Assembly: GCF_022267315.1 (NCBI RefSeq)
Contig: NZ_JAIKLE010000030.1
Span: forward strand, 1 to 64,000
Length of the DNA: 64,000 nucleotides
Direction: 5' to 3'
DNA from: Maribellus maritimus
Lineage (GTDB): Bacteria; Bacteroidota; Bacteroidia; Bacteroidales; Prolixibacteraceae
Position numbers and translations under genes: made by a program. Of the stretch, positions 1 to 8,355 are shown piece after piece. The notes under the pieces are model-generated. The model did no database searches and was not told the origin of the DNA. It worked only from the letters and a program-made list of their open reading frames with translations. The first letter of the stretch is position 1; each line of letters begins with the position of its first letter.

Positions 1-91
1 ATAGAAATGCAACCCGAAACCATAATGTCAATAACCGGAAACAAACACTACCTAAAAAATTTCAATGCGGCATTTTGTATTTAAAATGGTA

Positions 92-1255
92 TTACCTTGT
101 GGCACCCACCAGTTTTTGTTTACGGTATTCGCTGGGCGTTTGCCCGGTAAATTTTTTAAATGCCGTATTAAACGACGATTTTGAGTTAAATCCGCAATCC
201 ATGGCAATTCCCAGCAGTGAATATGAATCTGACGCCGGATCATCCAGTCGCGATTTTATTTCTTCAATACGGTACCGGTTAATAAAATCGAAGAACGATT
301 CACCATAAAGCCGGCTGATTAACTCGGATAACTGATAAGGCTGAACGTTTATTTTTTTACTTAATTCAGCTAAAGATAATTCATTTTCAATGAAAACTTT
401 TTCTTCCCCGATTGCGTTCTCCAACCGAATTCTGAAATTGTCCAGTTGTTCATCACTCAACACAAAAACACTGCGCCCTTTTATTTTGGCATCAGAACTG
501 TAATTCTCATGGCTTACTGAAGTAGTGTCTGCAATTTCCGATGGCTGAATATTTTGTGTTTTCCAGGTGGAATAAGCAAGGGCATAAATGATTATTCCTA
601 CAAAAAACCCGATAATGTTATTTGAAACAGAAAAGCTGTAGGACAATTTATACCCCAATGCAAAGGAAACCATTGCAATTATCATTACACCCAGAAAAAA
701 ATATAGTATTCTTTTTGCCTGTGAAAGTGAGATTTTTTCAATATCTGAGAAATTGTCCTTTATCCTTTTTTGGTGTGTTTTAACTAATACGAGGCTGATG
801 ATTACATAAACAGAAATGTAAACAACTCTTCCCATTTGCATTAACAAAGCTTCCATGGGAACCCTGCTATTCAGAAAAATGTATTCAGCAAATTGAATTT
901 TTTCTTCCCCGCTCTTTAAATACAAGGGGATAAACGATATAATATATACAACAAAAGGAAGTGCATGAAGCAAATAAAATTTTGGCAACCTGTTTTTTGT
1001 GAGTACAAAAATATAGATGTACAGTAGCGGTCCGTAAAGTAAAAACAAGGGATCCAGCACATTAATAAAATGCGGAAAAATTTTGTAATAGCCAGTCATT
1101 CCGTAAATCCCGCCTAAAAGGCTAACAGAAAGAACAAAAGTCAGCAATCCCAAAACCAAAGAACGCGTATCCCTTGGCTTACCGTGGGCAATTAGCCAGG
1201 TCAGGAAAATGCCCTGTAAAGCCGCAGCAAAATTTAACAGTATAAGAATTTGCAT
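92..1255 (-). CDS. Membrane-anchored AraC-family transcriptional regulator
   Basis: The N-terminal two thirds is strongly hydrophobic, with about seven predicted membrane segments over residues 1-235. The last ~110 residues form an AraC-type double helix-turn-helix ending in the typical CGFNSKSSFNTAFKKFTG and TPSEYRKQK signatures. This architecture is common in Bacteroidota and is thought to let a membrane sensor domain control a cytoplasmic DNA-binding domain. I prefer the Met at 1253-1255 because it opens directly on the first hydrophobic helix; a Met ten codons upstream (1285) is also possible. It reads away from the window start, 95 bases downstream of a membrane protein gene. The ligand and targets cannot be read from the sequence. 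Confidence 0.88.
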   Translation of the reverse strand: MQILILLNFAAALQGIFLTWLIAHGKPRDTRSLVLGLLTFVLSVSLLGGIYGMTGYYKIFPHFINVLDPLFLLYGPLLYIYIFVLTKNRLPKFYLLHALPFVVYIISFIPLYLKSGEEKIQFAEYIFLNSRVPMEALLMQMGRVVYISVYVIISLVLVKTHQKRIKDNFSDIEKISLSQAKRILYFFLGVMIIAMVSFALGYKLSYSFSVSNNIIGFFVGIIIYALAYSTWKTQNIQPSEIADTTSVSHENYSSDAKIKGRSVFVLSDEQLDNFRIRLENAIGEEKVFIENELSLAELSKKINVQPYQLSELISRLYGESFFDFINRYRIEEIKSRLDDPASDSYSLLGIAMDCGFNSKSSFNTAFKKFTGQTPSEYRKQKLVGATR

Positions 1256-1350
1256 TCGATATATCGTTTGATGCAGATATATCAATTGTAAACATGAGTG
1301 CGAAAAAAAAGTTTATTTCTTATACAAATCTTGCATTGGCAGGCTGTCTT

Positions 1351-1902
1351 TTACGCTTCAGCTTTTCTGCTTGTTAATATGACTATCGTTACAATATAAA
1401 TCAGTACAATGGCAAAGGGAATAGCAACAAACCGGTTTTCAGGAAACAAATACCATACAACAAGCACAACAACAGTTCTCACAACCGAATGAAATATCCC
1501 GACCCAATGCCGGATCATCCACGAAAAAGGCAACCACATTAACCCGGTTAAAATCCCGATGGTCAAGGGCAGTGAGGAATAGTCGATAATAAAAAAAGGA
1601 ATGGCAATGGCATAAACCAAAACCGCCTGTCCAACGGTGAAAAAGAAAAGCCGGTCAAATTCATTTTTCGGTTTGCTTTTATCCAGAAAATCCTCGCCGG
1701 TAAACTTTGAAATAAACAATGCCATGTAAACAATACTGCCTGTCGCAATAAATAAAACCCAAACGGTTATAGCCACCGGCATTGTGATTCCGGAGAAGCC
1801 AACGAGCAGCCAGGCAATTAACCCTGCAATTGGTGTGGCCAGAAATTTTCTACTTGCGAACTCTTTTCTTTGTTCTTCTAATGTTCTTGTAATTTGTTCC
1901 AT
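1351..1902 (-). CDS. Uncharacterised integral membrane protein
   Basis: This 183-residue protein has a short charged N-terminus (EEQRKEFASRK) and then about five to six hydrophobic segments, with small polar loops such as FTGEDFLDKSKPKNEF. The termini are basic and probably cytoplasmic. No catalytic motif is visible. It resembles small DUF-type membrane proteins of Bacteroidota and Bacillota, possibly the DUF7010 type, but I cannot assign a family with confidence. It lies 18 bases after the serine hydrolase gene upstream, so the two are probably cotranscribed. Confidence 0.75.
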   Translation of the reverse strand: MEQITRTLEEQRKEFASRKFLATPIAGLIAWLLVGFSGITMPVAITVWVLFIATGSIVYMALFISKFTGEDFLDKSKPKNEFDRLFFFTVGQAVLVYAIAIPFFIIDYSSLPLTIGILTGLMWLPFSWMIRHWVGIFHSVVRTVVVLVVWYLFPENRFVAIPFAIVLIYIVTIVILTSRKAEA

Positions 1903-1920
1903 TATTTTGATTTCTTGTAT

Positions 1921-3021
1921 TTAATCAGCCAATATCATACTTGCTATTTGTAAATTAATTTGATTAGGGAGGATTGACCAATTTAAAGCACCATTTGTTA
2001 GGAGAATAACAGTAACATTTTGGCTATTTTGCTCATTCCAATAGTGCCTGAAAGATGAAATTCCAGCTCCTCCATGACCAACTATTCTATAATTATCGGG
2101 CAACTTATAGGCTTCCCAACCCAGTCCGAAACCGCCATCTTCACCATTATTAAGTTTTACCGGAGTCCAGATATTCTCAAGTTGTTCTGTGGTTAAGATT
2201 TGTTCGTTCTGAATGGCCTGAAACCATTTTATCAAATCGTTAATGGTAATATTTAAGCCTGCACCTGCATACATTGGCGGAGAATAGTTTAACGGAAACA
2301 TTTCCAGTTCATCATTGACCTTCTGATAACATGTTACCCTGTTGGGAACAATTTTTTTAAACCCTCCGTATTGGGCAGAATGCAATCCAAGTTTATCAAA
2401 AAAATGTTCCTGCATATAGGATTCAAAATTCTGATCTGCTAATTTTTCAATAATAATACGAACAAGTAAAAATCCGGTAGCATTGTATTTTGATTCTGTT
2501 CCGGGTTCTGAACTAAATGGTTTATCCCTCAAGGCATTAATAACTGCTTTTTCACTTTCCGGTGCCAGATAAATCTGGTAATCTATTTGGTCGGGGATTC
2601 CGGAAGTGTGAGACAGCAGCTGTTTCAAGGTTAATTTTCTCCATGATTCAGGTAAATCTTTTCTATCCGGAAGAAATTCTTCCACGGTTTCATTTACACT
2701 TCGATTATGTGTTTTTAATAACTGATGAAGGGCAACAGAACTAAACAGTTTTGAAATAGAAGCCACCGGAAATGAATGTTCTATAGTCATTGGTACCTGA
2801 AGTTGAACATTGGCTAATCCAAAAGCTTGTTGATGTACAACTTTATTGTCAATTAGTATCGCATAGTTTAAACCAACTATTTCTAAACTATTCATCATCT
2901 TTTTCAGGTAATCATCTGCCTGACTAAAAATTGCCGGATTGACCTGGTATGAATTTTCCTGACATTGCGATTTTGAAATAAGGCTGATTGTGAACAATAT
3001 GATTAATAAAAAGTTCTTCAT
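1921..3021 (-). CDS. Secreted serine hydrolase, class C beta-lactamase family
   Basis: A 366-residue protein with an N-terminal signal peptide (KNFLLIILFTISLIS). The beta-lactamase/penicillin-binding fold is shown by an S-x-x-K motif (S88-I-S-K91), the LLSHTSGIPD segment near residue 136, a Tyr at 179 in the position of the Y-x-N motif, and a GHGGAG motif near residue 320 in place of KTG. The second motif reads YNATG rather than the usual Y-S/A-N-T-G, so the Asn is shifted by one. Members act as D-alanyl peptidases, esterases or amidases in the periplasm; true beta-lactamase activity should not be assumed. It lacks the TPR tail found on the related protein at 53.6-55.1 kb. Confidence 0.88.
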   Translation of the reverse strand: MKNFLLIILFTISLISKSQCQENSYQVNPAIFSQADDYLKKMMNSLEIVGLNYAILIDNKVVHQQAFGLANVQLQVPMTIEHSFPVASISKLFSSVALHQLLKTHNRSVNETVEEFLPDRKDLPESWRKLTLKQLLSHTSGIPDQIDYQIYLAPESEKAVINALRDKPFSSEPGTESKYNATGFLLVRIIIEKLADQNFESYMQEHFFDKLGLHSAQYGGFKKIVPNRVTCYQKVNDELEMFPLNYSPPMYAGAGLNITINDLIKWFQAIQNEQILTTEQLENIWTPVKLNNGEDGGFGLGWEAYKLPDNYRIVGHGGAGISSFRHYWNEQNSQNVTVILLTNGALNWSILPNQINLQIASMILAD

Positions 3022-3055
3022 CCTATTGATGTTTTAGAGTCTGATTTTGAACATT

Positions 3056-3439
3056 TTATAATTCTGAAAAATTTTGGCTGTCAGATTTCCACATCCATTC
3101 CGACTTTCCAAAGTCACCCGAATCGTCAACTACTGTCATTTTTGTTTCATTTATAATTTCAATGGTAATTGTTCCGTTCAACCGGTCTTTTCCAACAGGA
3201 ATATCGGACCAGTTTAAAATGATTTTATTACCTGTTATTTTACCATATCCGACGTGGCACCAGTTTTCGCCTAAATCGTTTTCTTCCGATTTACTGTTCA
3301 TTCCCAACCAGAAAACCTGGTCGCCAACAACGTTAATCCAAAAAGGATTTTTCCCTGCTGAGGTCCAGAACCCTGATTTAAGTGCTATTTCAAAAAAATT
3401 ATTCATTTCTTTTTTTACTTCAGGAATTAATTCCATCAC
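3056..3439 (-). CDS. Small uncharacterised protein, probably the 3' part of a gene broken by an amber codon
   Basis: This 127-residue frame is polar and rich in Trp and Asn, with no signal peptide or membrane segment. Its end resembles small beta-strand-rich proteins of unknown function. The nominal start is GTG-ATG at 3434-3439. The same frame continues upstream through a single TAG at 3455-3457 to an ATG at 3524-3526 and encodes a plausible start (MKFKICNIKEVWQVLVADE). The gene may therefore be a nonsense-interrupted 157-codon gene. It follows the orphan hydrolase tail by only a few bases. Confidence 0.55.
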   Translation of the reverse strand: MMELIPEVKKEMNNFFEIALKSGFWTSAGKNPFWINVVGDQVFWLGMNSKSEENDLGENWCHVGYGKITGNKIILNWSDIPVGKDRLNGTITIEIINETKMTVVDDSGDFGKSEWMWKSDSQNFSEL

Positions 3440-3528
3440 TATTTTCCTATCCGGCTATCTATTTCCTGTTTCATCGGCAACAAGCACCTGCCAAACTTCT
3501 TTTATATTACATATTTTAAACTTCATTT

Positions 3529-3759
3529 TTAATTATTGAGTTCATTTAACCTCTTCGATGAATCTTCACACCAACGGCAGTTTTCTTCAGACTTCAATGC
3601 CAGTGCCTTTTGAAAACTCACAATTGCATTATCCTTTTGTTTGTATGTAAAATATGCTTCACCGGGCGAATCCCATAAATTTCCGTCATCCGGGAATAGC
3701 TGAACATTCAGCTTTAACAATTCCAACCCCTGGTCTGGTTCATTTTCTTTTTGTAAATA
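3529..3759 (-). pseudogene. Orphan C-terminal TPR tail of a serine hydrolase gene
   Basis: The open frame has no sensible start: it begins after a stop at 3760-3762 and reads through QKENEPDQGLELLKLNVQ. It matches the last ~70 residues of the serine hydrolase at 53.6-55.1 kb, sharing GLELLKLNVQLFPDDGNLWD and the following TPR-like NAI.SFQKAL helix. The whole catalytic domain is missing. Its 5' end overlaps the 3' end of the GIY-YIG gene by about 20 bases in another frame, so that gene appears to sit at the breakpoint. I read it as a deletion or recombination remnant, not a functional gene. Confidence 0.75.
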
Positions 3760-4108
3760 CTAAATTATAACCTTTATCGTCAAAAGGTTGCAGTTCCTCG
3801 ATGAACATTTTTTCCAATTCCTTTACTTCTTTCCGGTAATTCGGGTTCTTTTCATCATCCTCCTGTTTTATCTCACCAAGTATCTCGAATATAAAATTGT
3901 CTTCGCCGAAATTGTTCCAGTCACGTTGCAATTCGATATTGGGATAATTGCCAAATCTTAATTCCGTTCTTATCCTGTTCCAGATTGCATTCAGATCGGT
4001 GCTGCTACCAATAAAAATCTTTTGATTAACCATATTCCTTATCTGAAAAACACCAATCTTAAATTTCATCTCCTTGTAAATGTTCTTTAATTCTTTCCTT
4101 GTCCTCAT
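3740..4108 (-). CDS. GIY-YIG domain protein, putative nuclease
   Basis: A 122-residue protein whose first 60 residues match the GIY-YIG nuclease core: GVFQIRNMVNQKIFIGSS corresponds to the usual GIY...VYIGSS, followed by WNRIRTELRFG with the conserved Arg, then the N-W-N-x-x-G-E-D-N-F-x-F-E-I-L segment. The canonical GIY is GVF and YIG is FIG, so catalytic competence is uncertain. Single-domain proteins of this kind are common in Bacteroidota as orphan genes or homing-type elements. It stands alone, followed by the remnant of a serine hydrolase gene that its 3' end overlaps, which may mark an insertion point. Confidence 0.75.
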   Translation of the reverse strand: MRTRKELKNIYKEMKFKIGVFQIRNMVNQKIFIGSSTDLNAIWNRIRTELRFGNYPNIELQRDWNNFGEDNFIFEILGEIKQEDDEKNPNYRKEVKELEKMFIEELQPFDDKGYNLVFTKRK

Positions 4109-4255
4109 ACTTATCTCGCATTATTATTCGGTTCTGTTTCTTTAGTATTTATGTTTTCTTTGAGGCAAAAGTAAGGGCAGAAAAGGACATATACGTTCTG
4201 AATTATAATTTCGAACCCAAAAGTCTTATTCTTTCGTTTTTGAAAGTATTTTTAA

Positions 4256-4918
4256 TTATATACTCATAACAGAATTCTGTACTTTGTGTTTGATCTCTTC
4301 AAAAAGCCGTTCCATTGGTTTTCTGACTTTGGGCAAATTCTGGCTTCTGTCCGATATGTCCCTGTACCCAACGGTGGCAATAACAACGGCATTTAAGCCT
4401 TTTTTATCCAGCCCGAGTATTTCATTGTACTTTTCCGGTTCAAACCCTTCCATCGGGCAGGCATCTATTTTTAGTTCGGCACAGGCCATTAACAAGGTAC
4501 TCAATGCCAGGTAAGGTTGTCTTTCCAACCAGCTGGTTTGTTCTGCTTCTGATTTTTCATCCAGTTTCGTTTTTATAAAATCGCCGTAACCTTTCAGCTT
4601 TTCATAATCGATATTTCTTGTTTCGGAAGTCAGGCGTATAAAAGCATCAATCTCATCCGGATTTACTCTTTTTTGGTTACAAAAAACAAACAAATGAGAA
4701 GCATCTGTAATTTGGTTCTGGTTCCATGAAGCCGGCTTTAGTTCTTCTCTTATGGCCAAATCTTCGATAATAAGAACTTTGTAGAGTTGTAATCCATAAG
4801 AAGAAACCGATAATTGCACGGCCTGTTTTAGTTTTTCAATATCGGCCTGACTGACTTTTTTTGCAGGGTCGAACTTTTTTGTGGCGTAACGCCATTCCAA
4901 TTTTTTAATGAGTTCCAT
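4256..4918 (-). CDS. Nitroreductase-family NAD(P)H-dependent oxidoreductase
   Basis: This 220-residue protein has the NfsB-like start L.WRYATKKFDP, in which the RxxxxxF segment helps bind FMN, then ASWNQNQITDASHLFVFC. The ACPMEGFEP segment near residue 157 is typical of FMN-dependent nitro/quinone reductases. The length is standard for the family. It should be a cytoplasmic flavoprotein that reduces quinones, nitroaromatics or similar electrophiles. It is the last gene of a tight three-gene operon, 5 bases after the acetyltransferase, which suggests a stress or detoxification role (inference). Confidence 0.9.
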   Translation of the reverse strand: MELIKKLEWRYATKKFDPAKKVSQADIEKLKQAVQLSVSSYGLQLYKVLIIEDLAIREELKPASWNQNQITDASHLFVFCNQKRVNPDEIDAFIRLTSETRNIDYEKLKGYGDFIKTKLDEKSEAEQTSWLERQPYLALSTLLMACAELKIDACPMEGFEPEKYNEILGLDKKGLNAVVIATVGYRDISDRSQNLPKVRKPMERLFEEIKHKVQNSVMSI

Positions 4919-4923
4919 ATTGT

Positions 4924-5655
4924 TTAATTATTTATTTGATAATTGTACATCATAAATTGTTTTGAAAATCCCAGCTTTTCATACATCGGCTTTGCCATTT
5001 CAGAAGCCTGAAGCACAGCGTATGCAGAGCCATCTTCTACAGACTGGTTGAGCATTTGTTTCATAATTTCTTCCGCATAACCTTTTCTCCTCATCTCAGG
5101 AGTAATACCCAATGAATGAACACCAACGACTTCGCTTTTCGGGCTATACAGAATACATGTCCCGACAGGCTGCCCGTTGTGAGAAGCGATAAAATAACCT
5201 ATATTGTGAAAGCTCACTTCTACAAGAGTGGGACTGATTTGATAATTAAAGGCCTTTTGGAATAACTCCGCCCAAAGAATTGCGCCGGCTTTGTTTTCCA
5301 CCCGGTGAATGCCGATCCGACTAGCCGACTCAAACGGGCCGTTCAACTTCAACGACATTCCGAATTGTTCAGAAGCCTTTGTAAATCCGGCATCCTCCAA
5401 CAGCCGCCCTACATTATTCTGCGGAACATCCCAACAGGAAACTTTTAAATGAACAGGCGATGCTGCTATAATTTCTTTTGCCAACTCCAGACTCGTTTTA
5501 TTTATTTCGTTATGAAACCACAACCGGTTCGGCCATTCCGCACCGTCAATTTTACAATAACTAAAATTCGATTCTGAATAATACGCATGCGCCCGTTCAC
5601 CAACGGTCTGCCACAGGCGGGTCAGATTTTCAATATTTTCTTTTACTACATTCAT
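4924..5655 (-). CDS. GNAT-family N-acetyltransferase
   Basis: A 243-residue protein with a C-terminal GNAT fold. VGVHSLGITPEMRRKGYAEE carries the R-R-x-G-Y-A acetyl-CoA pyrophosphate-binding motif A near residues 175-193. AVLQASEMAKPMYEKLGF is the usual GNAT end. The N-terminal half is a second, degenerate GNAT-like domain, as in many two-domain GNATs. The substrate is unknown. It lies 2 bases downstream of the membrane protein gene and 5 bases upstream of the nitroreductase gene. Confidence 0.88.
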   Translation of the reverse strand: MNVVKENIENLTRLWQTVGERAHAYYSESNFSYCKIDGAEWPNRLWFHNEINKTSLELAKEIIAASPVHLKVSCWDVPQNNVGRLLEDAGFTKASEQFGMSLKLNGPFESASRIGIHRVENKAGAILWAELFQKAFNYQISPTLVEVSFHNIGYFIASHNGQPVGTCILYSPKSEVVGVHSLGITPEMRRKGYAEEIMKQMLNQSVEDGSAYAVLQASEMAKPMYEKLGFSKQFMMYNYQINN

Positions 5656-5657
5656 TT

Positions 5658-6119
5658 CTATTTTTTATTGATTAAATAAATTCCGATAATCATTGCCGAA
5701 ACACCAGCAATTCTTTTTATATCTGCAGGCTCCCTGGGAAGGCCAAACCATGCAAAATGTCCGGCTATCACTGAAAATATCATTTGTCCGAACAAACCAA
5801 TCGATATCATGGTGGAAATACCTAATTTGGGGATGGTGTAATAATACAGACTTATCCCGAGCACACTGAAAAGTGCTCCCGTAAACCATAAATAAAAGGG
5901 TATTTCTTTCACCTGTTGAATAGTAGGCATTTCTTTAGTACTGAAAAATACAATAACAAGGGCAAAAAAGGTACTGAAAATATAAGCAGCGAGTGTTGCC
6001 AGTAATGGATTTTTAAGTAGCACACCCAACTGAGCATTTAATCCTCCCTGAATAGATAACAGTATTCCCCCGGTTAATGCAAAAAGCATGATGGTAATAT
6101 TATGGTTCATGACTTTCAA
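5658..6119 (-). CDS. YdcZ-type (DUF606) DMT-superfamily membrane transporter
   Basis: This 153-residue protein has about five membrane segments: residues 8-25, 35-58, 75-95, 100-120 and 133-149. The signatures GGILLSIQGGLNAQLG, LGISTMISIGLFGQMIFS and RIAGVSAMIIGIYL are characteristic of the YdcZ/DUF606 half-size drug/metabolite transporters. Its substrate is unknown. It heads a three-gene operon with the acetyltransferase and nitroreductase. A TAATTTTG element (complement of 6142-6149) lies 23 bases upstream of the start as a possible promoter. Confidence 0.87.
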   Translation of the reverse strand: MKVMNHNITIMLFALTGGILLSIQGGLNAQLGVLLKNPLLATLAAYIFSTFFALVIVFFSTKEMPTIQQVKEIPFYLWFTGALFSVLGISLYYYTIPKLGISTMISIGLFGQMIFSVIAGHFAWFGLPREPADIKRIAGVSAMIIGIYLINKK

Positions 6120-6141
6120 ATTTTACGATTATAATTTGCTC

Positions 6142-6149
6142 CAAAATTA
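6142..6149 (-). promoter_or_regulatory. Candidate -7 promoter element for the YdcZ/GNAT/nitroreductase operon
   Basis: On the minus strand this reads TAATTTTG, matching the Bacteroidota TAnnTTTG -7 consensus. It stands 22 bases before the operon's first start codon. The -33 element is not distinct. The rest of the 6120-6438 gap between the two divergent units holds no gene that I can see. Confidence 0.4.
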
Positions 6150-6399
6150 CAGCCCTAAAAACACTTAGGCGACAATTTTAAGGAAGTCGAACGTCTGATT
6201 TTGGAAAGTCGGACGAATGAGAAGTTTGTAATGCCTGGACGTTCGGAGAGTGTTTAGTCATTTGAAAAAGCTTGGTCCCTATTAGAAAGACATGTGTTGT
6301 TTACAGCTTTGAAAAAAGACTAAGGTTTTAAAATAAACGAATGTGCACCTTTTAAAATTCAATAAAGAAAATGTAGTTTTTCGATATTAAGATAATTTT

Positions 6400-6407
6400 T
6401 ACATTTG
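6400..6407 (+). promoter_or_regulatory. Candidate -7 promoter element of the PUL A sigma gene
   Basis: TACATTTG is an exact match to TAnnTTTG and lies 31 bases before the start codon at 6439. A T-rich stretch about 20 bases upstream could serve as the -33 region. This would make the sigma gene transcribed by the primary sigma factor. Confidence 0.5.
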
Positions 6408-6438
6408 TTTTAGTTCATTTGAATTGTCTTAACATTAT

Positions 6439-7023
6439 ATGATAACAGAAAAAAGGGGAAAAAAAATCAAATTCAACGATGGTTCAGAAATATATCTGGA
6501 AGACTTTTTTAATTCCAATTATTTAAGGTTTAATTCGTTTGCATATAACTACTTATCAGATAAGAATGAATCAGAAGATGTCGTTCAGGACGCTTTCATC
6601 TCCTTTTGGGAGCAGAAAAAAACATTTTCTAATCTTATTTCGGTAAAGGCTTATTTTTATACTTCAATAAGAAATATGTGCCTTAATCGTATAAAGCATG
6701 ATTTAGTAAAACAAAAATATTTCCAGGAGAGTCAGCAAAAAATGGAATCAACTGAATTTTTTTTGGAAGGAATTCTTCGAAAGGAAGCCAATGGAATAAT
6801 TTTCAATGAAATAAATAAGCTTCCCCAAATGGAAAAGAAAGTATTATTGTTGTCATTAAAAGAATATTCCAATGAGCAGATTTCCAATGAGCTGGATATT
6901 AAAATTAACACGGTAAAAACACATAAATCAAGAGCCTATCAGGTTTTACGCAAAAGACTGGGTAATATTATCTTTATGATGCTTACTTTAAACAAAAGCT
7001 TTTTCAATCGAATTACAAATTAG
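6439..7023 (+). CDS. ECF (sigma-70 family) RNA polymerase sigma factor of PUL A
   Basis: This 194-residue protein has region 2 over residues ~30-60 (LSDKNESEDVVQDAFISFWE, the core-binding and -10-binding helices) and region 4 over ~130-172 (LPQMEKKVLLLSLKEYSNEQ, then a helix-turn-helix with INTVKTHKSRA). It lacks the N-terminal region 1 of housekeeping sigma factors, as expected for an ECF factor. A FecR anti-sigma gene and a SusC gene follow, so by analogy with known trans-envelope systems it should be released by FecR when the receptor binds its glycan, and then activate this locus. Confidence 0.93.
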   Translation: MITEKRGKKIKFNDGSEIYLEDFFNSNYLRFNSFAYNYLSDKNESEDVVQDAFISFWEQKKTFSNLISVKAYFYTSIRNMCLNRIKHDLVKQKYFQESQQKMESTEFFLEGILRKEANGIIFNEINKLPQMEKKVLLLSLKEYSNEQISNELDIKINTVKTHKSRAYQVLRKRLGNIIFMMLTLNKSFFNRITN

Positions 7024-7164
7024 TTATGTTTTAAAACACTTCTGATGTATGTGGCTTATTGCTAGTGTCTTAGTGGAGTGGTGTGTTTTTTTTATTTTTT
7101 TTTGTAGTCCCATTATATTTTGAAGTTGTTTTCAGTAATATGAAATGAAATTATTCAGCACAAG

Positions 7165-8196
7165 ATGAAGAATAATCCGCATGAGTCAATATTACTAGGG
7201 CAATTTATTGGTAAATATCTAACAAATACTGAATCTGCTAAAGAGAAGGAAGCTGTTGATAAATGGATGAATGAGCGTTCTGAACACAAGGAATTATTGA
7301 ATTCTATTAATTCCAACAAGAAACTGATTCAGGAATATGAGTTGATGGATTCTTTCAACGAAAAAATGGCTTTAGAAAGATTCAAAGAGAAACTTCTTCT
7401 GAAGTCAAAAATTAAAGCCTTGGTTCGCTGGAGGGTAGCAGCTTCAATATTTGTTCTGGTGGGGGTAATAGGAATTTTATATTTTTTGTCTAATAACTAT
7501 TCAAAAACAAATGTAAAGTCAAATTTATATACTTCAGTTTTTACTGAAAACGGCCAAAGGTCTGTGGTTGTTTTACCCGATAGTTCAATAGTTTGGTTAA
7601 ATTCAGGCACGACACTTTCTTATCTTGGTGACTTTTCTAATCAGAACAGAAAAGTTGTTCTCAACGGACAGGCGTTTTTTCAGGTTTCTCACAAAAGAGA
7701 TCATCCTTTTTTGGTGGAAGCGAATGGTTTTGTTGTAACTGTTATGGGGACCAAATTTGATGTGAGCGCTTATTCTGAAGTAAACGAGATCGCTGTTGTG
7801 CTTGAATCGGGTAAGGTTAAACTTACGCATCAAGACTCCGATTCATTCTCCTATACGATGAAACCAGGTGAAAAGGCGATTGCCAGTTTAGCTGATAATC
7901 GCGAAATAGAAATAAGTCGTGTTGACGCCGGCGTTTATTCATCATGGAAAGAAGGGAAGCTTATTTTCCGCAATTCGCCAATGAAAGATGTGATAGAAAA
8001 ACTCAGAAAATGGTACAATGTAAATATAGAGATTACCGATCCTGAGGTATATAATTCTATTTTTTCCGGTACGGTGAAGAATGAAAGTTATGAAGAAATA
8101 TTCAGGTTAATTGGAATCGCGTGTAAAGTTGATTGTGAGATAGTACACAACTACAATAAAGAAGCTAAACCTCAAATTATTATTTCGAAAAGATAA
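7165..8196 (+). CDS. FecR-family anti-sigma factor of PUL A
   Basis: This 343-residue inner-membrane protein has a cytoplasmic N-terminus (residues 1-88) that would bind the sigma factor, one membrane segment (~90-110, ASIFVLVGVIGILYFLS), and a periplasmic FecR domain (~130-230, with DSSIVWLNSGTTLSY and VTVMGTKFDVSAY). A C-terminal DUF4974/STN-like domain (~265-340) includes NSPMKDVIEKLRKWYNVNI. The C-terminal domain would contact the N-terminal STN domain of the SusC protein. It starts 141 bases after the sigma gene and ends 159 bases before susC, a gap that contains a conserved hairpin. Confidence 0.93.
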   Translation: MKNNPHESILLGQFIGKYLTNTESAKEKEAVDKWMNERSEHKELLNSINSNKKLIQEYELMDSFNEKMALERFKEKLLLKSKIKALVRWRVAASIFVLVGVIGILYFLSNNYSKTNVKSNLYTSVFTENGQRSVVVLPDSSIVWLNSGTTLSYLGDFSNQNRKVVLNGQAFFQVSHKRDHPFLVEANGFVVTVMGTKFDVSAYSEVNEIAVVLESGKVKLTHQDSDSFSYTMKPGEKAIASLADNREIEISRVDAGVYSSWKEGKLIFRNSPMKDVIEKLRKWYNVNIEITDPEVYNSIFSGTVKNESYEEIFRLIGIACKVDCEIVHNYNKEAKPQIIISKR

Positions 8197-8251
8197 CGAA
8201 TTGTATAATTTAAAAATTTAAGCTTATGATATAAACCAAAACGATGAACAA

Positions 8252-8278
8252 AAAGGAGATGCTGGTAACATCTCCCTT
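8252..8278 (+). promoter_or_regulatory. FecR-SusC leader hairpin, copy 1
   Basis: A 7-bp stem, GGAGATG (8255-8261) with CATCTCC (8269-8275), closes a 7-base loop CTGGTAA and extends with two A-T pairs around one mismatch. It lies 78 bases before the susC start. A structural counterpart lies in the same position in PUL B. It is not followed by a long T run, so it is more likely an attenuator, mRNA-processing or regulator-binding element than a simple terminator (inference). Confidence 0.55.
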
Positions 8279-8355
8279 AATCTTTAGCCTCGCGGTAACC
8301 AACTTAAGAGGCATAGTCAATTTGAATTTCTAATAATCCAAATCAAAACAAATTT

